A program made the translations under genes and the position numbers. From NCBI RefSeq assembly GCF_004138325.1, contig NZ_SBLB01000003.1:558001-622000 (forward strand): a stretch of 64,000 nt of DNA, given 5' to 3'. The notes below the pieces were generated by a model. The model searched no databases. It saw nothing but the letters and a program-made list of their open reading frames with translations, and was not told the DNA's origin. How positions within the stretch are numbered: position 1 is the first letter of the stretch; each line of letters opens with the position of its first letter. Of the stretch, positions 8,607-17,117 are shown in pieces. Source of the stretch: Spirosoma sordidisoli (lineage in GTDB: Bacteria > Bacteroidota > Bacteroidia > Cytophagales > Spirosomataceae).

Positions 8607-8965
8607 TATCGTACTGGCTGGCCATTAATTTCTAGGATAAGATGGGCGTAAACGTTACGGATCTGATCGCTGTCGACGCCCCGGATATGCTTCACCCACC
8701 GCGTGCCCGGTGACCGCTGTGGGGCTTTTCCAACCCGCTCGTGGTCGGCCGTAGCCGTGACGCGTCCGCCCTTGACATGCCAGACCGCGCGGTCGTAGCG
8801 TATGATCTCGCCCCCGGTGCGTTTGGACTCATCACAGGTGCAGAACGCGATGGCGAAGGGGATCGGAACCCCCTTCGCATCACAGCGTTCAATGATGGCC
8901 AGAGCCTCCTGCCAGGAGAGGAGTGTCGATTGACGTGCGGCAGACTTACGGTTTACATGGCCCAT
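8606..8965 (-). CDS. Conserved small phage protein upstream of portal, 119 aa
   Basis: Unrecognised family. The start at 8965 (MGHVNRKSAARQ) is chosen because codons upstream overlap the leader of late promoter A3. The B homologue at 54723-54986 shares the PFAIAFCTCD / PFSLVFVTGD strand, a GGEI/GGQI turn and the end HLILEINGQPV / DLILYFNQIPV. The N-terminus is rich in Arg/Lys. As first gene of the portal transcript it may assist portal or injection-complex assembly, but nothing in it proves that. Confidence 0.75.
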   Translation of the reverse strand: MGHVNRKSAARQSTLLSWQEALAIIERCDAKGVPIPFAIAFCTCDESKRTGGEIIRYDRAVWHVKGGRVTATADHERVGKAPQRSPGTRWVKHIRGVDSDQIRNVYAHLILEINGQPVR

Positions 8966-9004
8966 CAGGTTAGGTGCGTACTCGTTACGAGAGTGAAATG
9001 GGTA

Positions 9005-9050
9005 GCAAGTTGGGAGGGGCCGGGCAGGCAATCAATGACAACACTCAAGC
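9005..9050 (-). promoter_or_regulatory. Late promoter A3 (portal operon)
   Basis: Minus strand: GCTTGAGTGTTGTCATT, 23 bp between GTTGTC and the -7-like box CCAACTTGC, then a leader of about 39 bp to the ATG at 8965. The box is the weakest match of the four A sites. It lies between the portal operon and the divergent small gene at 9085. Confidence 0.55.
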
Positions 9051-9084
9051 AGCGGAAAGTCGGCCTGAATGGCGATATTTGACC

Positions 9085-9309
9085 ATGGCAAAACTGAGTA
9101 CACAGCTGGCGCTGCGGGTGCTGCTGACCGATGACGATTACCTGCGTACCTGGCTCGAAGCCGGTTACACGAAAGAGGACCGTAGCCGACTCAAGTATCG
9201 GTTCGATCGGGATCAGCTGTCGCTCGATCTGATGGAGGAGATCCTGACGCGCTGCGGCTTCACCGTAGCGGTCGAGAAACAGTGGAATCGCCCTCAAAAA
9301 GGCCACTAA
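9085..9309 (+). CDS. Small HTH-like regulator, opposite strand, 74 aa
   Basis: Runs against all neighbouring structural genes, diverging from late promoter A3. I chose the ATG at 9085 since it fits the length of the B homologue (54246-54476, 76 aa, also on the strand opposite to its structural genes). Shared C-terminus: EEILTRCGFTVAVEKQWNRP against EQLLAEAGFTVAQEKLWNLP. Helix-turn-helix-sized with an internal helix pair around residues 28-58. Conserved place and reversed orientation suggest a regulator of the adjacent late promoter (inference). Confidence 0.65.
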   Translation: MAKLSTQLALRVLLTDDDYLRTWLEAGYTKEDRSRLKYRFDRDQLSLDLMEEILTRCGFTVAVEKQWNRPQKGH

Positions 9310-9632
9310 TGCCGGCACAAATCCCCGTTTTACCCCTGCAACTGGCTAGTTCGGCCAAAAAGCAACCAATTTTATTTTGCTCCTTTTCTGCCTGTAACCA
9401 ATTGATTGCCCGCCGAATAGCACCGGATTGTCTCGCAAATTTGACACGAAAATTTTCGCGTTTTTTTCAACGTTTCGGGCCTAACTGGCTGGTTTACACC
9501 CCTGCGGTCCCGAAAAAAATAAACACGAGCTGCTCGACCGCAACGAAGGCCCCGCCACGCACTACCGAACGAGTGCAATTGCACCCCGTTAGGGGCCATG
9601 CATATATTAAACCGCGGGCGGATCAGCCCAAC
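9310..9632. other. Intergenic region between regulator and terminase terminator
   Basis: No convincing gene. It contains short A/T tracts and the palindrome GGTGCAATTGCACC-like core near 9572-9586. It lies at the exact place where prophage B carries its 16-kb interruption, so it marks the intact junction. No attachment-site repeat could be recognised. Confidence 0.4.
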
Positions 9633-9660
9633 AAAAAGCCCCGCCGGTTGGGGCGGGGCT
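9633..9660 (-). terminator. Terminator after large terminase (A)
   Basis: Minus-strand hairpin AGCCCCGCC / GGCGGGGCT (9637-9645 with 9652-9660, short loop) followed by a run of T. It closes the head/terminase transcript 29 bp after the stop of the large terminase gene. Confidence 0.85.
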
Positions 9661-9688
9661 GGGACCAGTAGGCGACTCACCTGACAGG

Positions 9689-11440
9689 TTATGCCTGACC
9701 AAACACGGTGCCGAGCACCTCGACCTTGTTGGGATCGACGATGGTCAGATACCAGAACACGGTATCGAGGGCATCGGTGTAGTGCGTCGTCGTCGACTGA
9801 TCGATCTCGTCGTTCTGCTCATCGGTCTTATCCTTTTCGAAGCCATTCCGCCCCTCCTTCACTTTGGCGTCTTTCATGGCCTGGATCGGCACGCGCATGT
9901 TCTCCCGATTGAAGCGCTGAGCCGCGAAGCGGTCGTCGGCTTCGTTCAGACACCAGGCCCAGCCCAGGTACCGATGGTGGTGCAGGGGCACCTTGGTCAG
10001 GTATTTGGTCTTGACCTTCCAGCCTGCTGCCTTGAGCGCCTTGATGACCTCGTCTGCGTAGGTCATCGGGCTGAGACCGCTCTTGCCCACTGCCGTCGGA
10101 TCGTATACGTACAGGACTTCCTTTCGGTAGAAGTACTGATAGTACTCCACGAACTGAGCCACCACATCCTGGACCAGACCAGGAGCTGCCACGTGGAAGC
10201 TCTTGAGGTAGCGGACTTCATCGCGTCCCGACCTGTTCTTGAGATGCAGCCGGCTGAAGCGCTGGCCCACGACCATACAGTTGAAACTGGCCCCGTAGTC
10301 CATCCCGATCGTCAGCGCCTGGGTATGGTCCAGATCTTCATCCTTCCGACAGTCGAACATCGGTGTCCGGCTGAAGCTTTTCTCGTCGACGTGGCGATAA
10401 TCCGTCGCATCATAACAATGCCTGAGGGCATCGAAGTTGTTGTAAAACCCGTTCTCAACGCCATCCTGCTCCTGGTTGAGGATATAGGCTTTGAAGGCGC
10501 TGGGGCTGAAGGTTCGCTGCTTTTCCTTGAAGTACTGGAGCGTCAGGGCGTGCACGTTGGCAAATGAGCTGGCCGATGCGTAATGCACCAGGTTGCGCCG
10601 TAGTTCATTCAGATAGCCCTCGTATTTGTCGATTCGCTTCAGCCGGGCCGCATTGCGCACGTGGGTGTGCAGCTTCTGGCGTTCCCGGTATAGCTCCAGC
10701 TGAACCGACAGAATCAGCTCGATCGCCCGTTGGTGGTGCGGCTTGAGACATTCAGTCTTATCGTTCAGAATCCATTTAGCCTCTTTCGACGTCGGCATAT
10801 CGGTCGTGAACGTAACCGAGTGGTGCTCAGCAATGCCCCCGTACCACTCCTGCCCACCGCGGTTGATGGCCATCACCTCGGAGTCTAATTTGGGCTTGTT
10901 GAGCAGTTTGGCTTCGTCACCGATGATGGCGGACACGGATAACCCGTTCGCGCTGCCGGGCCGGTCCTGGCCCACCATCCGGACGGCCGACACGCAGTCG
11001 GTACCGGGATTCCGGAAGAACATGGAATACTTGGGATCGATCGGCGAGTTATGGGGCAGGCGCAGATTAAATTTCTTATCCGGAAACCGGCGCAGCCAGA
11101 AATCCTGATTGTCGACGTAGCCCAGGCGTCGCATCCCGTCGAGCAGTTCGGGACCGGTCCTGGTGAGCAGCTGCACGTAGGTCGCTCCGACCAGCACGAT
11201 CGACGAGCGGTGCAACCGCTCCAGGAGCCGGTGCAGCTTCGGGGCCAGCACACCCAACGTTTTCCCCGTACCCCGACCCGCCACGACGGTGGTGTACTGG
11301 GCACCGATCAACAGGCAGCTCAGCTGCAGGTAGTTGAAGTGCATCTGCTTCATCTCGATGTTCTGATCCGCTTCCGGATCTCGATCGGATGGCCGCGGTA
11401 CCGGTTCCGGGAGCGGCCGTTTCAGCAACGCCCGACTCAT
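9689..11440 (-). CDS. terL: Terminase large subunit, 583 aa
   Basis: ATP-driven DNA packaging motor with nuclease. Walker A is GRGTGKT (residues 55-61). A Walker-B-like acidic pair lies in AIIGDEAK (about 171-178). The C-terminal nuclease domain begins with the RNase-H-like aspartate in GMDYG (D381), followed by VYDPTAVG near 440. The length is full. It overlaps the small subunit gene by 4 bp. B homologue 36448-38217 has all the same motifs. Confidence 0.93.
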   Translation of the reverse strand: MSRALLKRPLPEPVPRPSDRDPEADQNIEMKQMHFNYLQLSCLLIGAQYTTVVAGRGTGKTLGVLAPKLHRLLERLHRSSIVLVGATYVQLLTRTGPELLDGMRRLGYVDNQDFWLRRFPDKKFNLRLPHNSPIDPKYSMFFRNPGTDCVSAVRMVGQDRPGSANGLSVSAIIGDEAKLLNKPKLDSEVMAINRGGQEWYGGIAEHHSVTFTTDMPTSKEAKWILNDKTECLKPHHQRAIELILSVQLELYRERQKLHTHVRNAARLKRIDKYEGYLNELRRNLVHYASASSFANVHALTLQYFKEKQRTFSPSAFKAYILNQEQDGVENGFYNNFDALRHCYDATDYRHVDEKSFSRTPMFDCRKDEDLDHTQALTIGMDYGASFNCMVVGQRFSRLHLKNRSGRDEVRYLKSFHVAAPGLVQDVVAQFVEYYQYFYRKEVLYVYDPTAVGKSGLSPMTYADEVIKALKAAGWKVKTKYLTKVPLHHHRYLGWAWCLNEADDRFAAQRFNRENMRVPIQAMKDAKVKEGRNGFEKDKTDEQNDEIDQSTTTHYTDALDTVFWYLTIVDPNKVEVLGTVFGQA

Positions 11441-12000
11441 AGCTCGTCCCCTTCCATCATCAGCTCACGCCGGGCAGCCTCGCCAATGTATTTTTCTACC
11501 TGCTCGAGCAGATTCGGGATCTCTTTGGCCCCGATGAGTTTGGGGTTGAAGCTGATGTGCAGCTCAATCTTTTTGCCCACGTTGGCGTCAGGGGCTTCCT
11601 CCTCCCCGACGCCCATTTTGGCCAGCGTCGCGTTGCACTGCGCCACGACTTTATAATCCCCGGAAAACTCAGCTTTGGTACGCAGATCCTTGATATTGCT
11701 GATCAGCATGATCCGGTCGAAGTCTTTGTTGGTTTTCTCCATGGAGGCAAAAAACCGTTTGGTATCGCGGACGTCGCGCCAGGCCTGGGGCTCGGACACC
11801 TGGTGGGTCTGCATAAGAAAGCCCACCACGGACGAATCCGTGAGGGGCTTCATGGTCAGTATAAACTCCCTAGCTGATTTCCAGCGGTTCAGCCGCTCGG
11901 CCAGGGACGGGGTCAGTGGGTAGCGGTCTTCGTCCCGGTACCACCGCATAATCGCGTCAAATGCTTCTTCGAAGCGGACGTCTTCACTCTTACTTTTCAT
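11437..12000 (-). CDS. Terminase small-subunit-like protein, 187 aa
   Basis: Directly precedes the large terminase with an ATGA overlap. Helical N-terminal half with an HTH-like part (RLNRWKSAREFIL), then a conserved FFASMEKTNKDFDRIMLI segment (B: FFAIQDQPNLAYERVMLI). A C-terminal part contains ELHISFNPKLIGAKEI (B: NIINFNPEQLGGQQI). The role as pac/cos-recognition subunit is inferred from position and size. Confidence 0.75.
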   Translation of the reverse strand: MKSKSEDVRFEEAFDAIMRWYRDEDRYPLTPSLAERLNRWKSAREFILTMKPLTDSSVVGFLMQTHQVSEPQAWRDVRDTKRFFASMEKTNKDFDRIMLISNIKDLRTKAEFSGDYKVVAQCNATLAKMGVGEEEAPDANVGKKIELHISFNPKLIGAKEIPNLLEQVEKYIGEAARRELMMEGDEL

Positions 12001-12033
12001 AACTACGGTGGTTACGACCGCAGTACTTGCGGC

Positions 12034-12771
12034 CTAGTAATTGGTGATCAGGATCTCCATGCGCCGGTTTTTCATGTTCTGGCGCTCCCCGATCGGAATG
12101 ACCCGGAGGTGATTGATCCGGGCCAGCTCCAGAATAAAGGGGTGATCAAACTCCGAAATGGCGAACTTACAGCCCGACGCCAGCAGACAATTGAACAGGT
12201 CGATCGAGTCCTGTTTGCCGAAAGCGTCGTAATTGCCGCCCTTGGTATCGAGGTACGGTGGGTCAGCGTAGATAAACGCTTTCTGGTGGCTACCCTTGCG
12301 GATCGATATCCGACGCAGCACGTCCCGGAAGTCGCAGTTCATCAGCTGCACGCCCTGGAGCTGCTTGTGGATCTCATTGAGCCGCATCAGCACCAGCCAG
12401 TACGTATTCGATCGATCGAACTTGAGGGTGGTCATGCGGCCCATGAAACTGAAGTTGGAAAAGAACAGAAAGCGGGCTGCCTTGCGGATCGGATCGCTTT
12501 CGGTGTTTTCCTTCCAGTACTTCCACAAATCCTCGTGTATGGGCATTATCTCCCAGAATCGGGCCAGCTCCTCTTTACGGTCGACAATGACCTTGAAGAG
12601 GTTATATACTTCCGAATCATAGTCATTAACGATGTTGTGTTTGACCTGGGGTTTATTGAAAAACATCCCCCCGGCTCCGAAGAACGGCTCGATGTACAGA
12701 TCGTGCTCAGGGAAATGGGTCAGGATGGTTTGGGCCAGCTTCCGCTTGTTGCCCGGTCGAGTGAGAATCAT
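12034..12771 (-). CDS. Dam-type DNA adenine N6-methyltransferase, 245 aa
   Basis: Class D12 methylase. The N-terminal SAM-binding motif is IEPFFGAGGMFFNK (residues 28-40) and the catalytic DPPY motif is at 170-173. It transfers a methyl group to adenine in duplex DNA and probably protects phage DNA from host restriction; target sequence unknown. The gene overlaps the upstream 278-aa gene by 65 bp in another frame. Prophage B has no methylase here, but a phospholipase-D-like gene. Confidence 0.9.
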   Translation of the reverse strand: MILTRPGNKRKLAQTILTHFPEHDLYIEPFFGAGGMFFNKPQVKHNIVNDYDSEVYNLFKVIVDRKEELARFWEIMPIHEDLWKYWKENTESDPIRKAARFLFFSNFSFMGRMTTLKFDRSNTYWLVLMRLNEIHKQLQGVQLMNCDFRDVLRRISIRKGSHQKAFIYADPPYLDTKGGNYDAFGKQDSIDLFNCLLASGCKFAISEFDHPFILELARINHLRVIPIGERQNMKNRRMEILITNY

Positions 12772-13543
12772 GTTTAGGGTACAGTTTCAGTTCTAATCGT
12801 TGTTTTTCGGCCTCGTACTGCTGCAGCAGCTGCACGGCCGACTGACGTTGCTCAGGCGTCAGGTCTTTCTTGAGTTTGGCCCGGTACCGGGACACGTAGC
12901 TCCGTACATTCATCAGGGCCGCGCGGTCATCGACCTCGACGGCCGGATCAGTGGCCAGCGGCAGATAGCCGTTCTGGTCCAGAAAATCCAGCTGGCCGTA
13001 GATATCATCCAGCTGGCGGGTAATGGCTTTTACGCGCAGGGCCAGGGGGAGCCGGGCCGCCATCAGGGCGTCGCTGTTGCCCTCGTCCATTCTGGCGCGC
13101 AGCTGGGCTTTCAGCTCCGCCCGCTCGTCGAGCAGTTGGCCCGCCTGTTTACGCAGCTGACCCGCCCGATCCGGTTCGGCTGGCTGGTGCACGGCTGTTT
13201 TGCCAATGGCTGGCTCATGCACGACGATTTGTGCACCTGCCTGACGCGGCCCGGCCTGGTGCGGCCCGGGGACAAAGTCCATCGCCACGGTCAGCGGCAC
13301 CGAAGAATCTACCGCGTACCTAGTGGGCCCGGGAGCAGTACTGCCGGCCGCGGGCCGAATAGTATTCTGTTTCTCCAGCCAGGTGCGCAGTTCGGTTTCC
13401 AGCCGCTGGCGGTTGTAGACGTCGGCGCCCATCGATAGCACCGTCAGGGTAAAGCTGCTATATCCGGTTTTTCGCAGCAGCTGCAGGCCGGTGTCGTAAT
13501 CGTCGGGGCTGGTTAGCCAGGCAGTGATCTGATCGGTCAGCAT
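12707..13543 (-). CDS. Conserved phage head/neck-region protein, 278 aa
   Basis: Unrecognised. The N-terminal domain (FTLTVLSMGADVYNRQRLETEL) matches B 34093-34755 (FVLGMLKAGADDYNRQILHTAL). The C-terminal helical part (YVSRYRAKLKKDLTPEQRQSA) matches B (FVSRYKKRLVAAGTEPERLKC). A adds a low-complexity Pro/Gln/Ala linker (about residues 64-125) that B lacks. The start codon directly follows a T-rich terminator-like hairpin (13547-13574), so expression may be attenuated. The 3' end overlaps the methylase by 65 bp. Confidence 0.7.
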   Translation of the reverse strand: MLTDQITAWLTSPDDYDTGLQLLRKTGYSSFTLTVLSMGADVYNRQRLETELRTWLEKQNTIRPAAGSTAPGPTRYAVDSSVPLTVAMDFVPGPHQAGPRQAGAQIVVHEPAIGKTAVHQPAEPDRAGQLRKQAGQLLDERAELKAQLRARMDEGNSDALMAARLPLALRVKAITRQLDDIYGQLDFLDQNGYLPLATDPAVEVDDRAALMNVRSYVSRYRAKLKKDLTPEQRQSAVQLLQQYEAEKQRLELKLYPKHDSHSTGQQAEAGPNHPDPFP

Positions 13544-13546
13544 GGT

Positions 13547-13574
13547 AAAAAAATAGCCACACGGATGCGGCTAT
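13547..13574 (-). terminator. Terminator/attenuator abutting the 278-aa gene
   Basis: Minus strand: ATAGCC ... GGCTAT hairpin followed by seven T and then ACC-ATG of the next gene. It ends the head-gene transcript after the 67-aa gene. B has a terminator at the same place (34048-34075). Confidence 0.65.
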
Positions 13575-13592
13575 CGGGGTTCAGTGGGATGA

Positions 13593-13796
13593 CTAGGATT
13601 TCTCGACATGGGGCCAGCCCAGGCGGTGCAGCAGCTCGAACAGCGCCGGGGTGATGTCAGCCACCACCACGCTTTTGCTGATCAGGGGCACGTATACTTC
13701 ATGCACTCCCGGATCGAGGCCCACGACTTTATAGCTGGCCACAGGCAGTGCTGCCGACTCCTTGGCCGGCAGCACTGACGTTTCATTTGCCTTCAT
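13593..13796 (-). CDS. Small phage protein, 67 aa
   Basis: Unrecognised. The B counterpart at 33817-34029 (70 aa) shares a central YKVVGLDPG / YSIIGLTPA strand and a C-terminal D-ITPALFELLHRL / NLTESELSYLLQF helix. It starts 2 bp after the upstream gene, between a head/neck protein and the conserved terminator. A small head-associated protein or assembly factor is likely from context only. Confidence 0.65.
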   Translation of the reverse strand: MKANETSVLPAKESAALPVASYKVVGLDPGVHEVYVPLISKSVVVADITPALFELLHRLGWPHVEKS

Positions 13797-13798
13797 CC

Positions 13799-14323
13799 TT
13801 ACGCGTCCGTAGCCATCGGGATGGTAGCCGCGGTGTATTTGATTTTGTTGGCGCAGAAGCAGCGGAAGCGGAACAGCGAGCCGCGGCCATCACCCGAGTT
13901 TTTGCCGGTGTCGTACTCGCTGTCGATCTCCACCTGAAACTCTTCGTTTCCGATCTGATACAGCTCGGTCGAGCCAGGTAATGGGGCCAGCAGGATGAAC
14001 CGGTCGTTCTTCGATTCGTTGGCGAATTTCTCGATATCGTCGCTTTCGCCGGGGTGCAGAAACTCACCTTCGGCCAGAAACGACTTCCGATCGGGACCGC
14101 CCAGGGGCGTAAACTTGAGCGAGCCCGTGTCCTTCGTCACGTACAGCTCGATGAAGCCCTTGCCGGCCGCAAACACGTGGGCCTCGGTGATTTTGTAGGT
14201 GCCCGCTGCGGGCTTCTGCAGGGTCTGAAACTCGCTGAACACAGCCAGAAACACCCGCTGCTGCAAACCACCCATCCGGTTGTTACGGCCTGGGTCTTTG
14301 ATGCTTTTATACGTATTTGGCAT
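13799..14323 (-). CDS. Conserved phage head/neck protein, 174 aa
   Basis: Unrecognised family with strong A/B conservation. The N-terminus KSIKDPGRNNRMGGLQQRVFLA matches B 33271-33801 (KDLLGPNGEENNMGGTEQIVYLI), and the DKNDRFILLAPLPG / KNDKVNMLVPLNN segment is also shared. It appears to be mostly beta-strand. The place after the capsid and the coiled-coil protein suggests a neck, decoration or head-completion protein. Confidence 0.75.
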   Translation of the reverse strand: MPNTYKSIKDPGRNNRMGGLQQRVFLAVFSEFQTLQKPAAGTYKITEAHVFAAGKGFIELYVTKDTGSLKFTPLGGPDRKSFLAEGEFLHPGESDDIEKFANESKNDRFILLAPLPGSTELYQIGNEEFQVEIDSEYDTGKNSGDGRGSLFRFRCFCANKIKYTAATIPMATDA

Positions 14324-14326
14324 GGC

Positions 14327-14746
14327 TTAGGCTTCCTTTCCTACTTCGACTAAAAATCCCATACCCTTTTCCACCAGCTCCTTCTGGAGCTTGGTATCAG
14401 CCAGCAGCTGTTCTACCGTATACTCGACTTTCTTGTACTGGAACGTCTTGGTAGTTACCTCGTAGCTCTTTTTACCAACCTTGATGATCGGGTATTGAGC
14501 CGGATTCGTTTGCAGGCTCACGATAGTGGCTTCCTGCTCAGCGATCGTCACCTTCTGTCCGGCGATGATCTGAGTCGCTTCGACGAGCGACCTGTTGGCG
14601 GTGTCGAGGGCGCTGGCCGCATCGTCCTTGCTTTCAAGGGCAGCATCGCGTTCGGCCTTCGTAGCCTGATGCTCGGCACGCTCCTGGTCTAATTGGGCCT
14701 GAAGTGACTCGATGGTCACTTCAGGTGCCTTGTTTGTATCTTCCAT
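14327..14746 (-). CDS. Coiled-coil phage protein after capsid, 139 aa
   Basis: Residues about 12-80 form a predicted coiled coil rich in Glu, Gln, Ala and Lys. A globular C-terminal domain contains GKKSYEVTTKTFQYKKVEYTV. B homologue 32788-33213 has the same architecture (GKDSYELLTEFSWKGQVVTV). Function unknown; capsid-associated or tail-attachment roles are possible. It starts about 60 bp after the capsid gene. Confidence 0.7.
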   Translation of the reverse strand: MEDTNKAPEVTIESLQAQLDQERAEHQATKAERDAALESKDDAASALDTANRSLVEATQIIAGQKVTIAEQEATIVSLQTNPAQYPIIKVGKKSYEVTTKTFQYKKVEYTVEQLLADTKLQKELVEKGMGFLVEVGKEA

Positions 14747-14805
14747 TGATCGGTTATTGATCCGTTAAGGAGTATGTGTTAGGGGTAAACAGCGGGTGGG
14801 CCCGG

Positions 14806-15759
14806 TTAAACCTGGTCGTTACAAAAGACGAGTTCCGGTAAAATGAAGCCCACTCCCTTCCACCAGTCGCTCAGCAGCTTGACCTCCCGATCGAACGACT
14901 GAATGTCGAACACGGCCTGGTTCTGGGTCTTTTTGTTGAGCGAGACACAGTTGTCTTTGGGCGAGCAGAAGATCCGGTCGCTGCCTTCCATCGAGGGCAG
15001 GCCTTTCAGCGTCAGGTTCGAGAACTTAACCGTCAGGTTCTGCTCATTCATGACGTAGTTTTTGCCGTACTTCTCCAACAGGCCGCGCTGGTACTGGCGC
15101 TCCAGCTCCTCATTGACATTGAGCTGCATGGGCTTCTTCCAGTATTTCTTGTTGATCAGATCCGAGAAATCTTCGAAGTAATCAACCAATTCCTTATCGG
15201 CATTGGCACCCGTAGGCAGCGCCCCCATGGCGATGGGTGTGGTACGGCCAGCCGTAATGTGGTTGGCGATGATGGTCAGGAAGCCGTTCATCGATGCCCC
15301 GACGGCACCAGCGGTACCGGCTGTTGGCTCCACGCGCACCCCTTTACCAATTTCAAAAACCTCGATATCCTCCTGGATCTGCGGAATCACCTGCGTTTCG
15401 ATCCACCAGCGCACAAACGGCCATTCCGCCGGCTTAACACCGTCACCGGCCAGAAAACCGAGCCAGCTGGCCTCCAGATCGTGCGGAGTCTCTTTGGTGT
15501 CGACCTTTTGGTGGAACATGCGGATTTCGACCGGCTTGAAATCAAGCGGGTTGATTGGCGTAAAGCCTTTCTGGTAGGCCTGCACCAGTCGGCCGAATAC
15601 CACCTTGGCAGCCTGCCAGATGGTTTCGTCCGTAATGATTGGCGTGAAGATCGACTCCGACTCCACCGTCCGGCGCGCCACCTGGAACAGTCGCTGGGCA
15701 TTCTGGCCCTGCTTCCGGTAGTACGCGCCGTATTCTGTTACGATGTCAGTTGTGTTCAT
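14806..15759 (-). CDS. Major capsid protein, 317 aa
   Basis: Follows the head protease/scaffold gene, as expected for the major capsid gene. It aligns with B 31611-32699 through IEVFEIGKG-region neighbours, the DYFEDFSDLINKKYW region and the end ELVFCNDQV against DILFVNDQA. A lacks the 45-residue carbohydrate-binding-like insertion seen in B. HK97-like fold is likely but not shown by motif. Confidence 0.75.
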   Translation of the reverse strand: MNTTDIVTEYGAYYRKQGQNAQRLFQVARRTVESESIFTPIITDETIWQAAKVVFGRLVQAYQKGFTPINPLDFKPVEIRMFHQKVDTKETPHDLEASWLGFLAGDGVKPAEWPFVRWWIETQVIPQIQEDIEVFEIGKGVRVEPTAGTAGAVGASMNGFLTIIANHITAGRTTPIAMGALPTGANADKELVDYFEDFSDLINKKYWKKPMQLNVNEELERQYQRGLLEKYGKNYVMNEQNLTVKFSNLTLKGLPSMEGSDRIFCSPKDNCVSLNKKTQNQAVFDIQSFDREVKLLSDWWKGVGFILPELVFCNDQV

Positions 15760-15821
15760 TATTACTAGGGTTACAAATGGGTACGTTTGTGAAAACAGCC
15801 GGATCTGGCTGCCGTATGGGT

Positions 15822-16274
15822 TTACTTGTTCAGCCAGGGCATATCGACCAGCTGCTTATTGTGCTCCAGCCCAGCCAGGATCGTGGCGGTATCGTCAGCG
15901 TCATCGGCATCTGGAGCTTTCTCCTCGGCTTTAGCGCCATTGGTTTTCTCGGCACCATTCTTGGCACCATACTCTTCAGCCTTCGTTTTCCACTGATCCC
16001 GCTCGGTCGTCAGGTTGCCGACGCTGGTTTGGGCCGCGTTCAGCGCTGTGGTCAGGCGAGTCACTTCGGCCTGGGCTTTGGTCAGGGCCTCCGGATCAGC
16101 CTGGTTGGCTTCCATCATAGCCGTAAATTCAGCCTGGCTAATCAGCGCGACGGCATTGATGCCCAGCGCGGCCAGTTCTTCATTGGCGCTTTTTACCATC
16201 TCCGTGGTGAGGGCGCTCGCTTCGATGCCTTTGAAAGCCAGTAGCTTTTCGGCTTTTACATACCCAAAAATCAT
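15822..16274 (-). CDS. Possible nested scaffold protein (internal start), 150 aa
   Basis: In-frame internal ATG at 16274 (MIFGYVKAEKLLAF) at the border between the protease domain and the coiled-coil part. The equivalent in-frame Met in B is at 31170 (MFGFTKLPALAAV). In lambda, scaffold Nu3 is made from an internal start of the protease gene C. Here the border, the conserved Met and the helical content suggest the same arrangement. Expression from the internal start is not proven. Confidence 0.4.
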   Translation of the reverse strand: MIFGYVKAEKLLAFKGIEASALTTEMVKSANEELAALGINAVALISQAEFTAMMEANQADPEALTKAQAEVTRLTTALNAAQTSVGNLTTERDQWKTKAEEYGAKNGAEKTNGAKAEEKAPDADDADDTATILAGLEHNKQLVDMPWLNK

Positions 16275-17117
16275 AGTTGTACGAGGGGTTGCGTTTGTTT
16301 TGGTTGTTGTGCTGTTAAGGAGTTGGACGGCCGTTTTCAGGTCGTTGATCGAATCGATCAGCCCGATCGCCTGGGCGTCCGTGGCCGAAAAGACTTTCCC
16401 CTTGAAGGGGTCCATCTTCGAGGTATTCAGCGTTGTCCGGCGTGATTTGACATAATCGATAAAGGCGCTGGCCTCCTGGCTGACGTAGTCGGTCAGGGGC
16501 TTAAAATTGCCCTTCTCGGCTTCCCGCCCCTCGATGTTCTTCTCCGTCGACTGCTCGGCGTAGATGTTTTTCGAGACGATGCCGAGCTGGGCGTAGTATT
16601 TGCTCCAGTCCTGGTATTGTACGTAGGTACCGATGGACCCCACCCGGTCGTTAGCCCGGCTGGCACTGATGCCGTCGCAGCTGCAGGCGATCATGTAGCC
16701 CGCGGAGCTGGCCTGCCCGAAGTCGATATGGCACCAGGTCGGTATCGACAGGTTCATCAGGGCATCGGAGATCCGGTAGCCGGCGTCGGCCGAGCCACCT
16801 GGGCTGTTGAGTTTGACCAGCACCCTGGAGACGTTTTTGTCGGCCGCGATCGCCTGCAGCTTCATGCACACGTACTGGGCGTAGTAGTCATAGATGACGC
16901 CCGAAATGGTGAGCACAGCCGTGGAGTTTTTCTTGGGAGCCTCGCTGTAATACGCCCAGTTGTAGTCGGTGTAGTGGACCGGCGTTTCGTCGAGCGACAG
17001 CACGATCCGGCCCTCGCGGGCCAGCTGCATAAACATCAGATCACGCAGCTCGGAATCGATGAGCCAGTTCTGGGCGGCAAACGCCGTGATATCGAGGGTA
17101 TGCTGCTTAAGCTGCAT
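15822..17117 (-). CDS. S49/SppA-type head maturation protease with fused scaffold, 431 aa
   Basis: The N-terminal serine protease domain (about 66-265) carries LNSPGGSADAGY (103-114) and the nucleophile region QASSAGYMIA (135-144), typical of SppA/ClpP-fold prohead proteases. A Thr/Pro linker then leads to a helical C-terminal region, starting at M282 (ATG at 16274), that looks like a scaffold: heptad-rich, acidic, ending in VDMPWLNK. The same fusion and internal Met occur in B. The start overlaps the 156-aa gene by 11 bp. Confidence 0.85.
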   Translation of the reverse strand: MQLKQHTLDITAFAAQNWLIDSELRDLMFMQLAREGRIVLSLDETPVHYTDYNWAYYSEAPKKNSTAVLTISGVIYDYYAQYVCMKLQAIAADKNVSRVLVKLNSPGGSADAGYRISDALMNLSIPTWCHIDFGQASSAGYMIACSCDGISASRANDRVGSIGTYVQYQDWSKYYAQLGIVSKNIYAEQSTEKNIEGREAEKGNFKPLTDYVSQEASAFIDYVKSRRTTLNTSKMDPFKGKVFSATDAQAIGLIDSINDLKTAVQLLNSTTTKTNATPRTTMIFGYVKAEKLLAFKGIEASALTTEMVKSANEELAALGINAVALISQAEFTAMMEANQADPEALTKAQAEVTRLTTALNAAQTSVGNLTTERDQWKTKAEEYGAKNGAEKTNGAKAEEKAPDADDADDTATILAGLEHNKQLVDMPWLNK

